A stretch of DNA of 33,224 nucleotides from Meiothermus rufus DSM 22234 (lineage in GTDB: Bacteria > Deinococcota > Deinococci > Deinococcales > Thermaceae): positions 1 through 33,224 of the forward strand of contig NZ_AUHY01000031.1 of the NCBI RefSeq assembly GCF_000423425.1, in the 5' to 3' direction. Of the stretch, positions 17,168 through 24,231 are shown piece after piece. How positions within the stretch are numbered: position 1 is the stretch's first letter; every line of letters begins with the position of its first letter. A program made the position numbers and the translations under genes. The notes below the pieces were generated by a model, which made no database searches, was not told the origin of the DNA, and saw only the letters and a list, made by a program, of their open reading frames with translations.

Positions 17168-17273
17168 TGGGCTACATTAAGCCACCTGGCCCAGGGCTTG
17201 TCAAACCAAGGCGGCTTTGGCCCAGCCATCCGCTGGTGGTTTATTTAGGCGCATAGGCCCTGGCGGTATGCCC

Positions 17274-17407
17274 TATACTCTTCATGGGCTGGCGAAGAAC
17301 CGGAACGCCGGGCCGGGTCCATAAGGCAACCGCCGCAATTATTTTCAATAGACCGGCCCGACCGACCCACCGGCTTTGTCCCAGGCCCCAGCGCAAGGGA
17401 GCCGCCT
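17274..17407 (+). promoter_or_regulatory. pilT -10 box and structured leader
   Basis: TATACT (17274-17279) is a good -10 box, without a clear -35. The roughly 120-nt leader that would follow contains a long-range stem, CGGGCCGGGTC (17309-17319) with GACCGGCCCG (17351-17360), ten pairs with one bulged G, enclosing an A/T-rich loop. I compared it by eye with c-di-GMP-I and c-di-GMP-II consensus cores and found no match. The 17168-17273 stretch before it holds nothing I can identify. Confidence 0.4.
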
Positions 17408-18508
17408 ATGAGCACAACCCAGACCCCTACCCCCATCGCGGAGATGCTGCGCAGCATGGTGCAGGCCCGGGCCTCCGACATTCACCTGCAGGCCGGAGCC
17501 CCTCCCACCGTGCGCATAGATGGGAAACTGAAGCCCTTCGGCAGCAAGGTGCTCTCGCCAGCCGAGGTCGAGGCCATTGTGCGCAGCCTGCTGAACCCCC
17601 TACAGCAGGAGGAGCTCGAGTACAAAAAAGAAATGGACTTCGCCTACACCATACCCGGCCTAGCCCGCTTCCGCTGCAACCTGCTGCACCAGCGGGGCAG
17701 CCTGGGTCTGGTGATGCGGGTGGTCTCCGAGGCCATCCCCAGCTTCGAGGCGCTGGGTCTGCCTCGAGGGGTAATGGAGGAACTCGCCTCCAAGGAACGC
17801 GGGCTGGTTCTGGTAACCGGCCCCACCGGCTCGGGCAAGAGCACCACCCTGGCCGCCCTGATCGATCACATCAACCTACACTACCCCAAAAACATCGTCA
17901 CCATCGAGGACCCCATCGAGTACTTGCACAAGCACAAAAAGAGCCTGGTGGTGCAGCGCGAGGTAGGGGTAGATACCGACTCCTTTGCCTCGGGGCTAAA
18001 GTACGCCATGCGCCAGGACCCCGATGTGATTCTGATTGGGGAGATGCGCGACCGCGAGACGGTGGAAGCGGCCATCATGGCCGCCCAGACCGGGCATCTG
18101 GTCTTCTCAACCCTGCACACCCTCGACGCCATCCGCACCATCAACCGCATCATCGACTTCTTCCCCCTGCACGAGCACCAGCAGATTCGCATCCTTCTGG
18201 CCGAGTCGTTGCTGGGCATCCTCTCCCAGCGCCTATTACCCCGGGCCGACGGCCAGGGCCGGGTTCTGGCTCTGGAGATTCTGCTCGCCACCCCCTTTGT
18301 GCGCGAGCTCATCAAGGATGAAAACAAGACCCCCCAGATCAAAGACTCCATGATGGAGGACAACCTGCGCGGGATGCGCACCTTCGACCAGCATCTGGTA
18401 GAACTCTACACCCAGGGCCAGATCAGCTTAGAGGACGCCGAGACCTCGGCCACCAGCCCCCACGAGCTCAAGCTGATGCTGACCAAGCACACCGGGCGGG
18501 GGTTTTAG
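17408..18508 (+). CDS. pilT: Type IV pilus retraction ATPase PilT
   Basis: A 366-aa hexameric ATPase that powers pilus retraction for twitching motility and DNA uptake. Motifs: the N-terminal ASDIHLQAGAPPTVRIDGKL, Walker A GPTGSGKSTT, Asp box TIEDPIEYLH, Walker B DVILIGEMRD, His box TGHLVFSTLHT, and the C-terminal TPQIKDSMMEDN region in the place of the PilT AIRNLIRE signature. It is shorter than PilB and lacks its N-terminal extension, which supports PilT over PilB. It stands alone with its own promoter and no other pilus genes nearby. Confidence 0.95.
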   Translation: MSTTQTPTPIAEMLRSMVQARASDIHLQAGAPPTVRIDGKLKPFGSKVLSPAEVEAIVRSLLNPLQQEELEYKKEMDFAYTIPGLARFRCNLLHQRGSLGLVMRVVSEAIPSFEALGLPRGVMEELASKERGLVLVTGPTGSGKSTTLAALIDHINLHYPKNIVTIEDPIEYLHKHKKSLVVQREVGVDTDSFASGLKYAMRQDPDVILIGEMRDRETVEAAIMAAQTGHLVFSTLHTLDAIRTINRIIDFFPLHEHQQIRILLAESLLGILSQRLLPRADGQGRVLALEILLATPFVRELIKDENKTPQIKDSMMEDNLRGMRTFDQHLVELYTQGQISLEDAETSATSPHELKLMLTKHTGRGF

Positions 18509-18521
18509 GCCTTAGGCAAAG

Positions 18522-18550
18522 GAGGGCCCTTTCGGGCCCTCTGGTTTGCT
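18522..18550. terminator. Bidirectional terminator between pilT and the second subtilase
   Basis: GAGGGCCC (18522-18529) and GGGCCCTC (18534-18541) form a perfect 8-bp stem with a TTTC loop in the short gap between two convergent genes. The T-tract after it is weak on the plus strand (TGGTTTG). Confidence 0.65.
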
Positions 18551-18562
18551 CGAGTCAAGCGG

Positions 18563-21086
18563 TTAGTCTAAAGTGCACTGGTATACCTTGATGTCCGGCA
18601 GGCTACGGCTGCTCTCGTTACCCAGCGAGTCCCGGGCAATCAGGGTGAGGCGCACCACCTGGCCCTGGAAGCAGTCGTTGCCAAAATCGGCAAAACCACC
18701 GATCAGGTTGCTGGGGTTGTTCTGGCTGGGCGTCCAGTCCAGGTTGCCGCTGGTGGTGCTGGTGCTGAGGGTAACATTGCTGCGCCAGATCGCGGTGCTG
18801 CCAGGACGGAAGGAGGTAGCCCGCCAGATGTAGGTGATGGGGGTGTTGCCCTCGGGGTCGGTGGCGCTGGCGGGGGCGGTCAGGCGGGTGGTCCATCTGT
18901 ATCCGTCAGTGTAGTTAGGCGTGCTGGGGGACAGGCTGCCCAGGGTGATGCTGGGGGGCAGGTTGGCCGGGGCCGGGTTGATGGTAATGCTCACGCTGGC
19001 CGAGGCAGTAAGCCCCTGGGGGTCGGAGGCGCTAAGGGTCAGGGTGCGGGGGCCGGTGCTGCTGAAGGCAACCTCGGTATTGCAGCCCGTGCGGGGGAAG
19101 CCGGGGTCGCTGGGGTTGCTGCTGGTCCAGCGGCAAGCGATGGCGCCGGGGCCAGGGTCGGGGCCTTCGTTGAGGTCGGTGGCGCTGCCCAGCAACTGCA
19201 CGGTCTGCCCCACGAAGAAGGTGGCCCCGGCCGTGGGCTGGGAGATGGAGACCACCGGGGGCGTGTTGATGACGTTCACCGTCCGGCTCGTGCTACCCTC
19301 GCGGCCCAGGAGGTCGCGGGCCGTCACCCGCACAGTGCGGAGGCCTGCGGTGTTGAAGCGGTAGAAGGCGGTGTGGCCTGAAACCCGGCTGGGGGCGGGT
19401 TCCCAGGTCAGGGAGCAGGAGACCGGGGGGCAGTTGCTGCCGGCGAAGTCGGTCACGTTGGCGGTGACCGTCCACTCGCGGTTCAGGTCGGCGTTTTCAT
19501 GGGCGCTCAGGGCGATGCTGGGGCCGCTCTCGCCCACGGCCAGGGCCCTGGATACCGCTGCAAAGGCATTGACCCGGCGCTGATGGCCCGAGACCCCCAC
19601 GCCCCCCACATGGGCGGTGTCGCGCAGGATGGCCCAGACCTCGTTGGCCCTGAGCGAGGGGTTGGCAGCCCAGACCAGGGCGGCCACACCCGCCACAAAG
19701 GGCGAGGAATAGCTGGTGCCAGCCCGCAGACGGGCCTGGTTGTCGCGGTTGTCGGGGTCGTAACCGGTCCACAGCCAGAACGGCCCGTAGATGTCCACAC
19801 TGTTGTCGTCGCGCTTGCTGCCAAAGTTGGAGAATGGGTCGCGGGCGGTGGCGTCGTGGGCCATTCCACCCACACAGATCACGGAGCGCGACTCGCAGGG
19901 GATGTGGGTGGAACCCTCGATACCCCCCCCCCCCGTTGTCCACGTTTTTGCCTGCGTTTCCGGCTGAGGCAAAGAGAAGCTTGCCAGTGGCTGCAACCAT
20001 GGCGGTGAAACCATCCACCACCTCGCTGGGGGCGGGGCAAAGGAAAAGGCAGGCCGCCTTGACCGCAATGTCCCAGCCCAGGTCGAGCTCGAAGCCAAAG
20101 CTCATGTTGATGATTTTGGGGTTGCCAAAGACGGTAGCGGTGACGATGCGCTCGAGGGTGGAGATGATGCCGATGAAGTCTCCCTGAAAGGGCACCGCCA
20201 GAAGCTCGCCGACCGGGCCGGCGGGGCCTGCCACACCAAAGCCGTTGTCCGGGCGGCCCATGGCCGAGGTGGTGACGTGGGTACCGTGCCAGGGGCAGGG
20301 ACGGCCATCACTGCAGCTGAGCGCGTTGGGCTCGTTCCAGCTTCCCACGACCTCCCGGGTTTCGGGGAAGTCGCCGCTGGGGGCGAATCCTCCGTCCAAA
20401 ATCATGATGCGCACCCTGTTGCTAAGGCGTCCGGCCCGCTCGAGCAGCCGCCAGGCGTCGCCCACCCCAATATCCTGGGCGCTGCCCCGGCTCATGTAGG
20501 TCCACTGGAAAGCATCGGGGCTGTAGGCCACGTCGGGGGTCGCCGAGGAGGGGGCTTCGCTGGTGCTTCCTGTTGCAATAGCCCCAGGGGTGAACACAAA
20601 GTTGGGGGTGACGGTCATTTTTTCCTGGTTGGCCTCGGCCAGCGCCACTGCCAGCAGTTGGGCCGCCGCCGGGCTCGAGGTGCTAAAGCGGCCCTTCAGG
20701 TCGGGCAGGCTCTGGTTGAGGCGCTGCAGGATGGCCTCCACCTGGGCTGCCGAGGGGTCGAGCTGCACCTGGTAGGTTTTGGGGGCATCGCCTGCTTCGG
20801 TCTGAGAGATGATGCGCCCCCCCCAACGGGCCAGGAAGTTGTTGAGCTTGGTTTCATCGTTGGTGCTGACCACCAGCTCGCCCAGCACGAAGTCCATGGG
20901 AATACCGCTCTCGCCGACCATGCGGGCCAGGGGGCGGGGGGTTCCATCGGGGCCGGCCAGGCTGGGCTGGGCTGGGGTGAGGCTGCTATCCACCGGGATT
21001 TGCAGGGTTCCGCTGGGCTTGACCGAACCACAGGCAGCCAGCAAAAGTAGCGAGCTTACAAACAGGGCTTTCCAAAGGTGTTTCAC
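18563..21086 (-). pseudogene. Subtilisin-like (S8) protease lipoprotein, frame broken at a G12 tract
   Basis: Joined across one shift, this is an 840-aa exported protease. The start is the GTG at 21086, eight bases after AAGGAGG; the lipobox is LAAC (Cys19). A propeptide region follows, then the S8 domain: Asp231 in RIMILDGGFA, His267 in PWHGTHVTTS, Asn in ASAGNAGKN, and Ser458 in AGTSYSSPFVAG. After that come Ig/PKD-like repeats (for example PPVVSISQPTAGATFFVGQTV). Asp, His and Asn lie in the first frame and Ser in the second. The frames meet at a run of twelve G on the coding strand (19923-19934). Eleven G would read NGGGGIEGSTH continuously; with twelve the first frame runs 142 codons further to a stop at 19497. 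As read, no active protease is made without slippage. It is the last gene of the SARP-led run. Confidence 0.88.
19923..19934. repeat. 12-base C/G homopolymer inside the protease catalytic domain
   Basis: Twelve Cs on the plus strand (G12 on the coding strand). It is the longest homopolymer I see in the window and sits exactly where the reading frame of the S8 protease breaks. Tracts of this length are classic slipped-strand sites. Confidence 0.95.
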
Positions 21087-21164
21087 GGTCTTCCTCCTTA
21101 GGTCTCCGGGTGTTGTGCCCAAAGGTAGAAGCTGCGGGTTGAACGAGGTATGAACGCAATATGC

Positions 21165-21794
21165 CTACGGGCCCCTCAGGGCGACGCGGAAATGGGGCAG
21201 GGCCGGCTTACCCCCGCTGGGTCGGAAGAGCAGCAGCAACTTGGCGGGGGAGCCGGGGGTCTGGTTGTGGTCGCGCAGGCCAAAGCGCAGCACCACCGCG
21301 GCCCCGCCGCCAGGGGGAATCTTGTCGTACCTCTGGGTCCAGTCGGCAGCCTCCAGGATGTTGCCCTGGGCGTCCAGGAGCTGGACCTTATCCAGGCCGG
21401 TGGTGAGCAGGCTCTCGGGGGTGCGGGCCAGGTTGCGGAACTCCAGGCGCAGGCTGTAGCCGGGCCGGGAGGCAAAGAAGGGGTTGGGGGCAGGGGCCAC
21501 TTGCGAGGCCCGCACCCGCCAGACCCCATTGCTGAGCCAGTCGTCTTGCAGTCCCTCCACGGCCTCGACCCGCATCCGCCCCCCCACCGGCACGAACTGC
21601 ACCGACCAGCCGTCGGGCCGGCGGCTCACCTCGGCCCCGGCTTTTTGCAGGGCCTCGAGGGCCACGTAAACCTTGCCCTGGATCACCACCACCTCGGTGG
21701 TGCGGGCCCCGTTCAGGTAGACCGCCGGGATGCTGGCCGCCAGGCCCAGCAGGAGGGCCAAAGAAAGCCCCAAAAGGGTTAGGGTTCTTTTCAT
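21165..21794 (-). CDS. Exported protein with copper-amine-oxidase-N-like domain, function unknown
   Basis: A 209-aa protein with a clear signal peptide (MKRTLTLLGLSLALLLGLAASIPA). The next 45 residues, VYLNGARTTEVVVIQGKVYVALEALQKAGAEVSRRPDGWSV, have the layout of the copper-amine-oxidase N-terminal-like domain found in secreted proteins of Gram-positives and Thermus relatives. The remainder looks like a beta-sandwich with no recognised motif. It has GGAG a few bases before the ATG at 21794. It lies between two other exported-protein genes in the SARP-led run, 78 bp before the protease start. Confidence 0.82.
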   Translation of the reverse strand: MKRTLTLLGLSLALLLGLAASIPAVYLNGARTTEVVVIQGKVYVALEALQKAGAEVSRRPDGWSVQFVPVGGRMRVEAVEGLQDDWLSNGVWRVRASQVAPAPNPFFASRPGYSLRLEFRNLARTPESLLTTGLDKVQLLDAQGNILEAADWTQRYDKIPPGGGAAVVLRFGLRDHNQTPGSPAKLLLLFRPSGGKPALPHFRVALRGP

Positions 21795-21818
21795 ATCCTA
21801 CTCCTTAGGCAGCCATTG

Positions 21819-21847
21819 CGGGGTGGAGCTATCCAGGAAACACCCCG
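21819..21847 (-). promoter_or_regulatory. Intercistronic hairpin in the SARP-led run
   Basis: CGGGGTG (21819-21825) and CACCCCG (21841-21847) form a 7-bp stem just after the stop region of the 222-aa protein gene, with no U-tract. It may protect or partially terminate the transcript. Confidence 0.35.
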
Positions 21848-21850
21848 ACT

Positions 21851-22519
21851 TCAGTAAGCGGTGGGGAAGAAGGTCGCGGAGAGGCGTACCCGGTTGTACT
21901 CGACGGTGCCAAATGGGCCTCTTGCACCCATAAAGTAAAAGGTGTTGTTGCCAGCCACCACCGATAGCCGGGTCTGAACAGTCGTGGTGTGCCAATAAGA
22001 ACCCGTTGGAGCAGCGCTGGGGATCGAATCGATCTGTGCTATGCCTACGGCAACGGAGGTATTGACGGTGTTTATGCTGGTATAAGCGGTGGTGGGGTTC
22101 CCGCTGGTGTGTTTGAGTTCCAACGAAACCGTGCCGATAACCAGCACAAAGCCGCTGGCAGGGGCGTTAATTGTAATCGCTAGCATCTCGGTGGGGCTGG
22201 TGTCGAAGGCCCCGAGGGTGCCTCCGGTGTTGCTTTCGGTAAAAGCTACCCCTGGCTCGTCAACAATTTTGGCTGCACTGACGCTGTTGCTGGCCAGCTT
22301 GCTACTGGTGACGGCGTTATCGGCCAGTCGGGAGGCGCCTATGGGTGCCTCGAGGGCCTCTATCGCGCTACGCAGTGTGCTGAAATTACTGTTCACTTCG
22401 CTGGACTTAATTGGGGTGCCTGGTGCGAAGGTGGTAAGGCTGCCAACGCTTAGCGCATAGAGGCCAGTAGCGGCCAGGGTGAAGCCAAGTACTAGATATT
22501 TGAGGTTTTTGCCGTTCAT
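21851..22519 (-). CDS. Exported protein with fibre-like repeat segment, function unknown
   Basis: A 222-aa protein beginning with a signal sequence (LKYLVLGFTLAATGLYALSVG). Residues about 60-90 contain LADNAVTSSKLASNSVSAAKI, a spaced xNAVTSSKLA-type pattern common in phage tail-fibre-like and surface collagen-like proteins. The C-terminal 130 residues are Thr/Ser/Val-rich and probably a beta-sandwich of the kind seen in adhesin or tail-tip domains. There are no catalytic motifs. AGGAG precedes the ATG at 22519, which follows the 42-aa lipoprotein stop by 18 bp. A surface role is an inference from signal peptide and context. Confidence 0.82.
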   Translation of the reverse strand: MNGKNLKYLVLGFTLAATGLYALSVGSLTTFAPGTPIKSSEVNSNFSTLRSAIEALEAPIGASRLADNAVTSSKLASNSVSAAKIVDEPGVAFTESNTGGTLGAFDTSPTEMLAITINAPASGFVLVIGTVSLELKHTSGNPTTAYTSINTVNTSVAVGIAQIDSIPSAAPTGSYWHTTTVQTRLSVVAGNNTFYFMGARGPFGTVEYNRVRLSATFFPTAY

Positions 22520-22537
22520 GGGATTCTCCTGTCTGGC

Positions 22538-22666
22538 TTACTGCCAGGTGCTCTCGTCCCACTTGCTGTTGTCCCAGGTACCGCCCTGGGATCCACTGGG
22601 GCTCGAGCAGGCGCTGAAGGTAAGGCTCAGGATGAGGGCCAGTAAAACCCAAACACGCTTTCTCAT
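22538..22666 (-). CDS. Very small lipoprotein (42 aa) with W-D repeats
   Basis: The 42 codons from the ATG at 22666 encode MRKRVWVLLALILSLTFSAC, a complete lipoprotein signal with lipobox Cys20, and a mature part of only 23 residues. This contains GGTWDNSKWDESTWQ, with Trp every five residues. It starts 8 bp after the stop of the beta-propeller gene and ends 18 bp before the next start, so it sits tightly inside the operon. The signal sequence and its spacing argue that it is real despite its size. Function is unknown; it could be a membrane-bound partner of the adjacent secreted proteins. Confidence 0.72.
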   Translation of the reverse strand: MRKRVWVLLALILSLTFSACSSPSGSQGGTWDNSKWDESTWQ

Positions 22667-22674
22667 GGCCGTTC

Positions 22675-24015
22675 CTAGGGAAGCTTATGGAACAGCGGGA
22701 GGCCTGCTGGGGCCGGATAAAGGGCCAGGCCTCCAGCACTGCCAATGCTGGTGCTGGTAATAATCCGCTCGGGGGTGGTGGGGCTTCCTGAGGTGCTGCT
22801 GGTGGTGAGTTGTGTGGAGGAAAGCCGAGCGAACTTGCCCATAGAGTAGGTAATCCACAGCCCACCTCCTTCGTCGAAGGCCATGCCTTCCAGCAGGGCC
22901 GAGACTGGAACGCTGACCTGGATGGCTGGAGTAAGGGTCTTGGTGCCGCTGCCGCCCTGGTCGCTGGAGGTGAGCCGGTAGATGACATTGGCACCGAAGG
23001 CCATGCCCCACAGGTTGCCGGAGGCATCGAAGGCCAGCAGGTTGGCATCCAGGGTACTGATAACCGGGCTTGGGGTCTGGGACTGGATAGTCAGGTCGGG
23101 GCCGCTGGTGCTGGCGTTCAGACGACTGGCATTGAATTTGACCACACGCTTGGCGCCGGCGTTGGCAATCCAGAGGTTGCCCGCGCTGTCGAAGGCGAGG
23201 CCCTGTGGCCCATTCAGTCCGGTAATTTCCACCGCCGGTGTAACCGAACCCGAAGCGCCAAGCTGGGCCGTACTGACGCGCACAACCTTGTTGGCACAAG
23301 GCACGCTAACCCAGAGGTTGCCGCTGGCGTCGAAGGCCAGCCGGCTGGCCCCAGGCAAGCAGCTTATGCCAGAGATATTGATGCTACGGTCGCGGGTTTT
23401 GCTACCCGAAGCGCCCAGAACGCTGGCAGGGTAGCGGGCTAGGGTGGGGTCTACCGTAGTGCCCCCGATGCCCCAGAGGTTGCCATCTTGGTCGAAGGTG
23501 ATGTCGCGCATGCCGATGGTGCCGGCGCTCACGCTGGGGCTTTGGGTAGCGCTGCTGCCCAGCAGCGAGGCCGCAAAGCCCAGCAAGGGCGAGGCCCCAC
23601 TGGGCGGGTTGCCGTTGTCCATCCAGAGCTTGTTGCTGCTAGGGATCGGGGTGTAGCTAACATTGACCGTGGTGGCCTGGCCGTCCCGCACACAGGCTGG
23701 GCTGCCGGAGGCGCTGCCGCTGTAAGCCGTGCGGATGAGGGGGTCGCTATCGGCCACCTTTTTGACCACCACATCGTGAATTCCGGCAGCTTGACCGGTG
23801 AGGGTTTGCGTCGCTGTCAGGGTCTGGGTACCGCTGGGGCCTGTAACCTCTACGGCTGCATTGACCCCATCCGGCAGGCCCGAGATATTGACTATCAGAG
23901 TGCCCTGGCCTGTTGGGCTACAGCCGCCCGTCCCCCCAGAACCGCCGCCGGTTGGCCCGCCACAAGCCGCCAGCAGCCCAGCTACTGCTAAAAACCCGAA
24001 CCACGCTTTGTTCAT
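22675..24015 (-). CDS. Lipoprotein with NHL/SMP-30-like beta-propeller
   Basis: A 446-aa exported lipoprotein (MNKAWFGFLAVAGLLAAC, lipobox Cys18), then a Gly-rich spacer, a beta domain of about 100 residues containing LIVNISGLPDGVNAAVEVTGP, and a propeller. At least five blades are visible through the recurring phrase I/LAFDASGNLW (ITFDQDGNLWGIG, LAFDASGNLWVSV, LAFDSAGNLWIAN, LAFDASGNLWGMA, MAFDEGGGLWITY). Such propellers act as binding scaffolds or lactonase-like enzymes; no metal-site set could be assigned, so a binding role is more likely. The ATG at 24015 has GGAGGT before it. It lies in the SARP-led run, 24 bp after the 60-aa gene. Confidence 0.88.
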   Translation of the reverse strand: MNKAWFGFLAVAGLLAACGGPTGGGSGGTGGCSPTGQGTLIVNISGLPDGVNAAVEVTGPSGTQTLTATQTLTGQAAGIHDVVVKKVADSDPLIRTAYSGSASGSPACVRDGQATTVNVSYTPIPSSNKLWMDNGNPPSGASPLLGFAASLLGSSATQSPSVSAGTIGMRDITFDQDGNLWGIGGTTVDPTLARYPASVLGASGSKTRDRSINISGISCLPGASRLAFDASGNLWVSVPCANKVVRVSTAQLGASGSVTPAVEITGLNGPQGLAFDSAGNLWIANAGAKRVVKFNASRLNASTSGPDLTIQSQTPSPVISTLDANLLAFDASGNLWGMAFGANVIYRLTSSDQGGSGTKTLTPAIQVSVPVSALLEGMAFDEGGGLWITYSMGKFARLSSTQLTTSSTSGSPTTPERIITSTSIGSAGGLALYPAPAGLPLFHKLP

Positions 24016-24039
24016 TCCGCACCTCCTCTGCGCCGAGGT

Positions 24040-24222
24040 CTAGCACAGGCCGGAGGAACCCGGGGACCTTGGGGCAGGTGGGATCTGGCTCACCCGTTCC
24101 AGGTGGCGGATGAGGGAGGGCCAGTCGTGAAAGTAGCGAACCCGCTGGCTGTCCTTTAACTCAATCCGCAGTTGCCCCTCAGGGCTTTGTTCCACCTTGA
24201 GCAGGTAGACTCCCCGGCGCAT
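24040..24222 (-). CDS. Small protein (60 aa) coupled to the SARP-type regulator
   Basis: The start at 24222 lies 9 bp after the stop of the large regulator, suggesting translational coupling. The sequence reads as a short beta-beta-alpha unit: GVYLLKVEQSPEGQLRIELKD, then RVRYFHDWPSLIRHLERV, and a Pro/Ser tail. I do not recognise a named family. No signal peptide is present, so it is cytoplasmic. The position invites a role as a modulator of the regulator, but that is speculation. Confidence 0.65.
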   Translation of the reverse strand: MRRGVYLLKVEQSPEGQLRIELKDSQRVRYFHDWPSLIRHLERVSQIPPAPRSPGSSGLC

Positions 24223-24231
24223 ACCCGGAGG

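Noticed and set aside
17286-17400. c-di-GMP riboswitch before pilT
   Set aside because: The conserved GEMM core sequences are absent on reading; only a generic stem remains.
17284-18321. 345-codon plus-strand frame overlapping pilT
   Set aside because: Out-of-frame shadow of pilT with His/Arg/Pro-rich composition.
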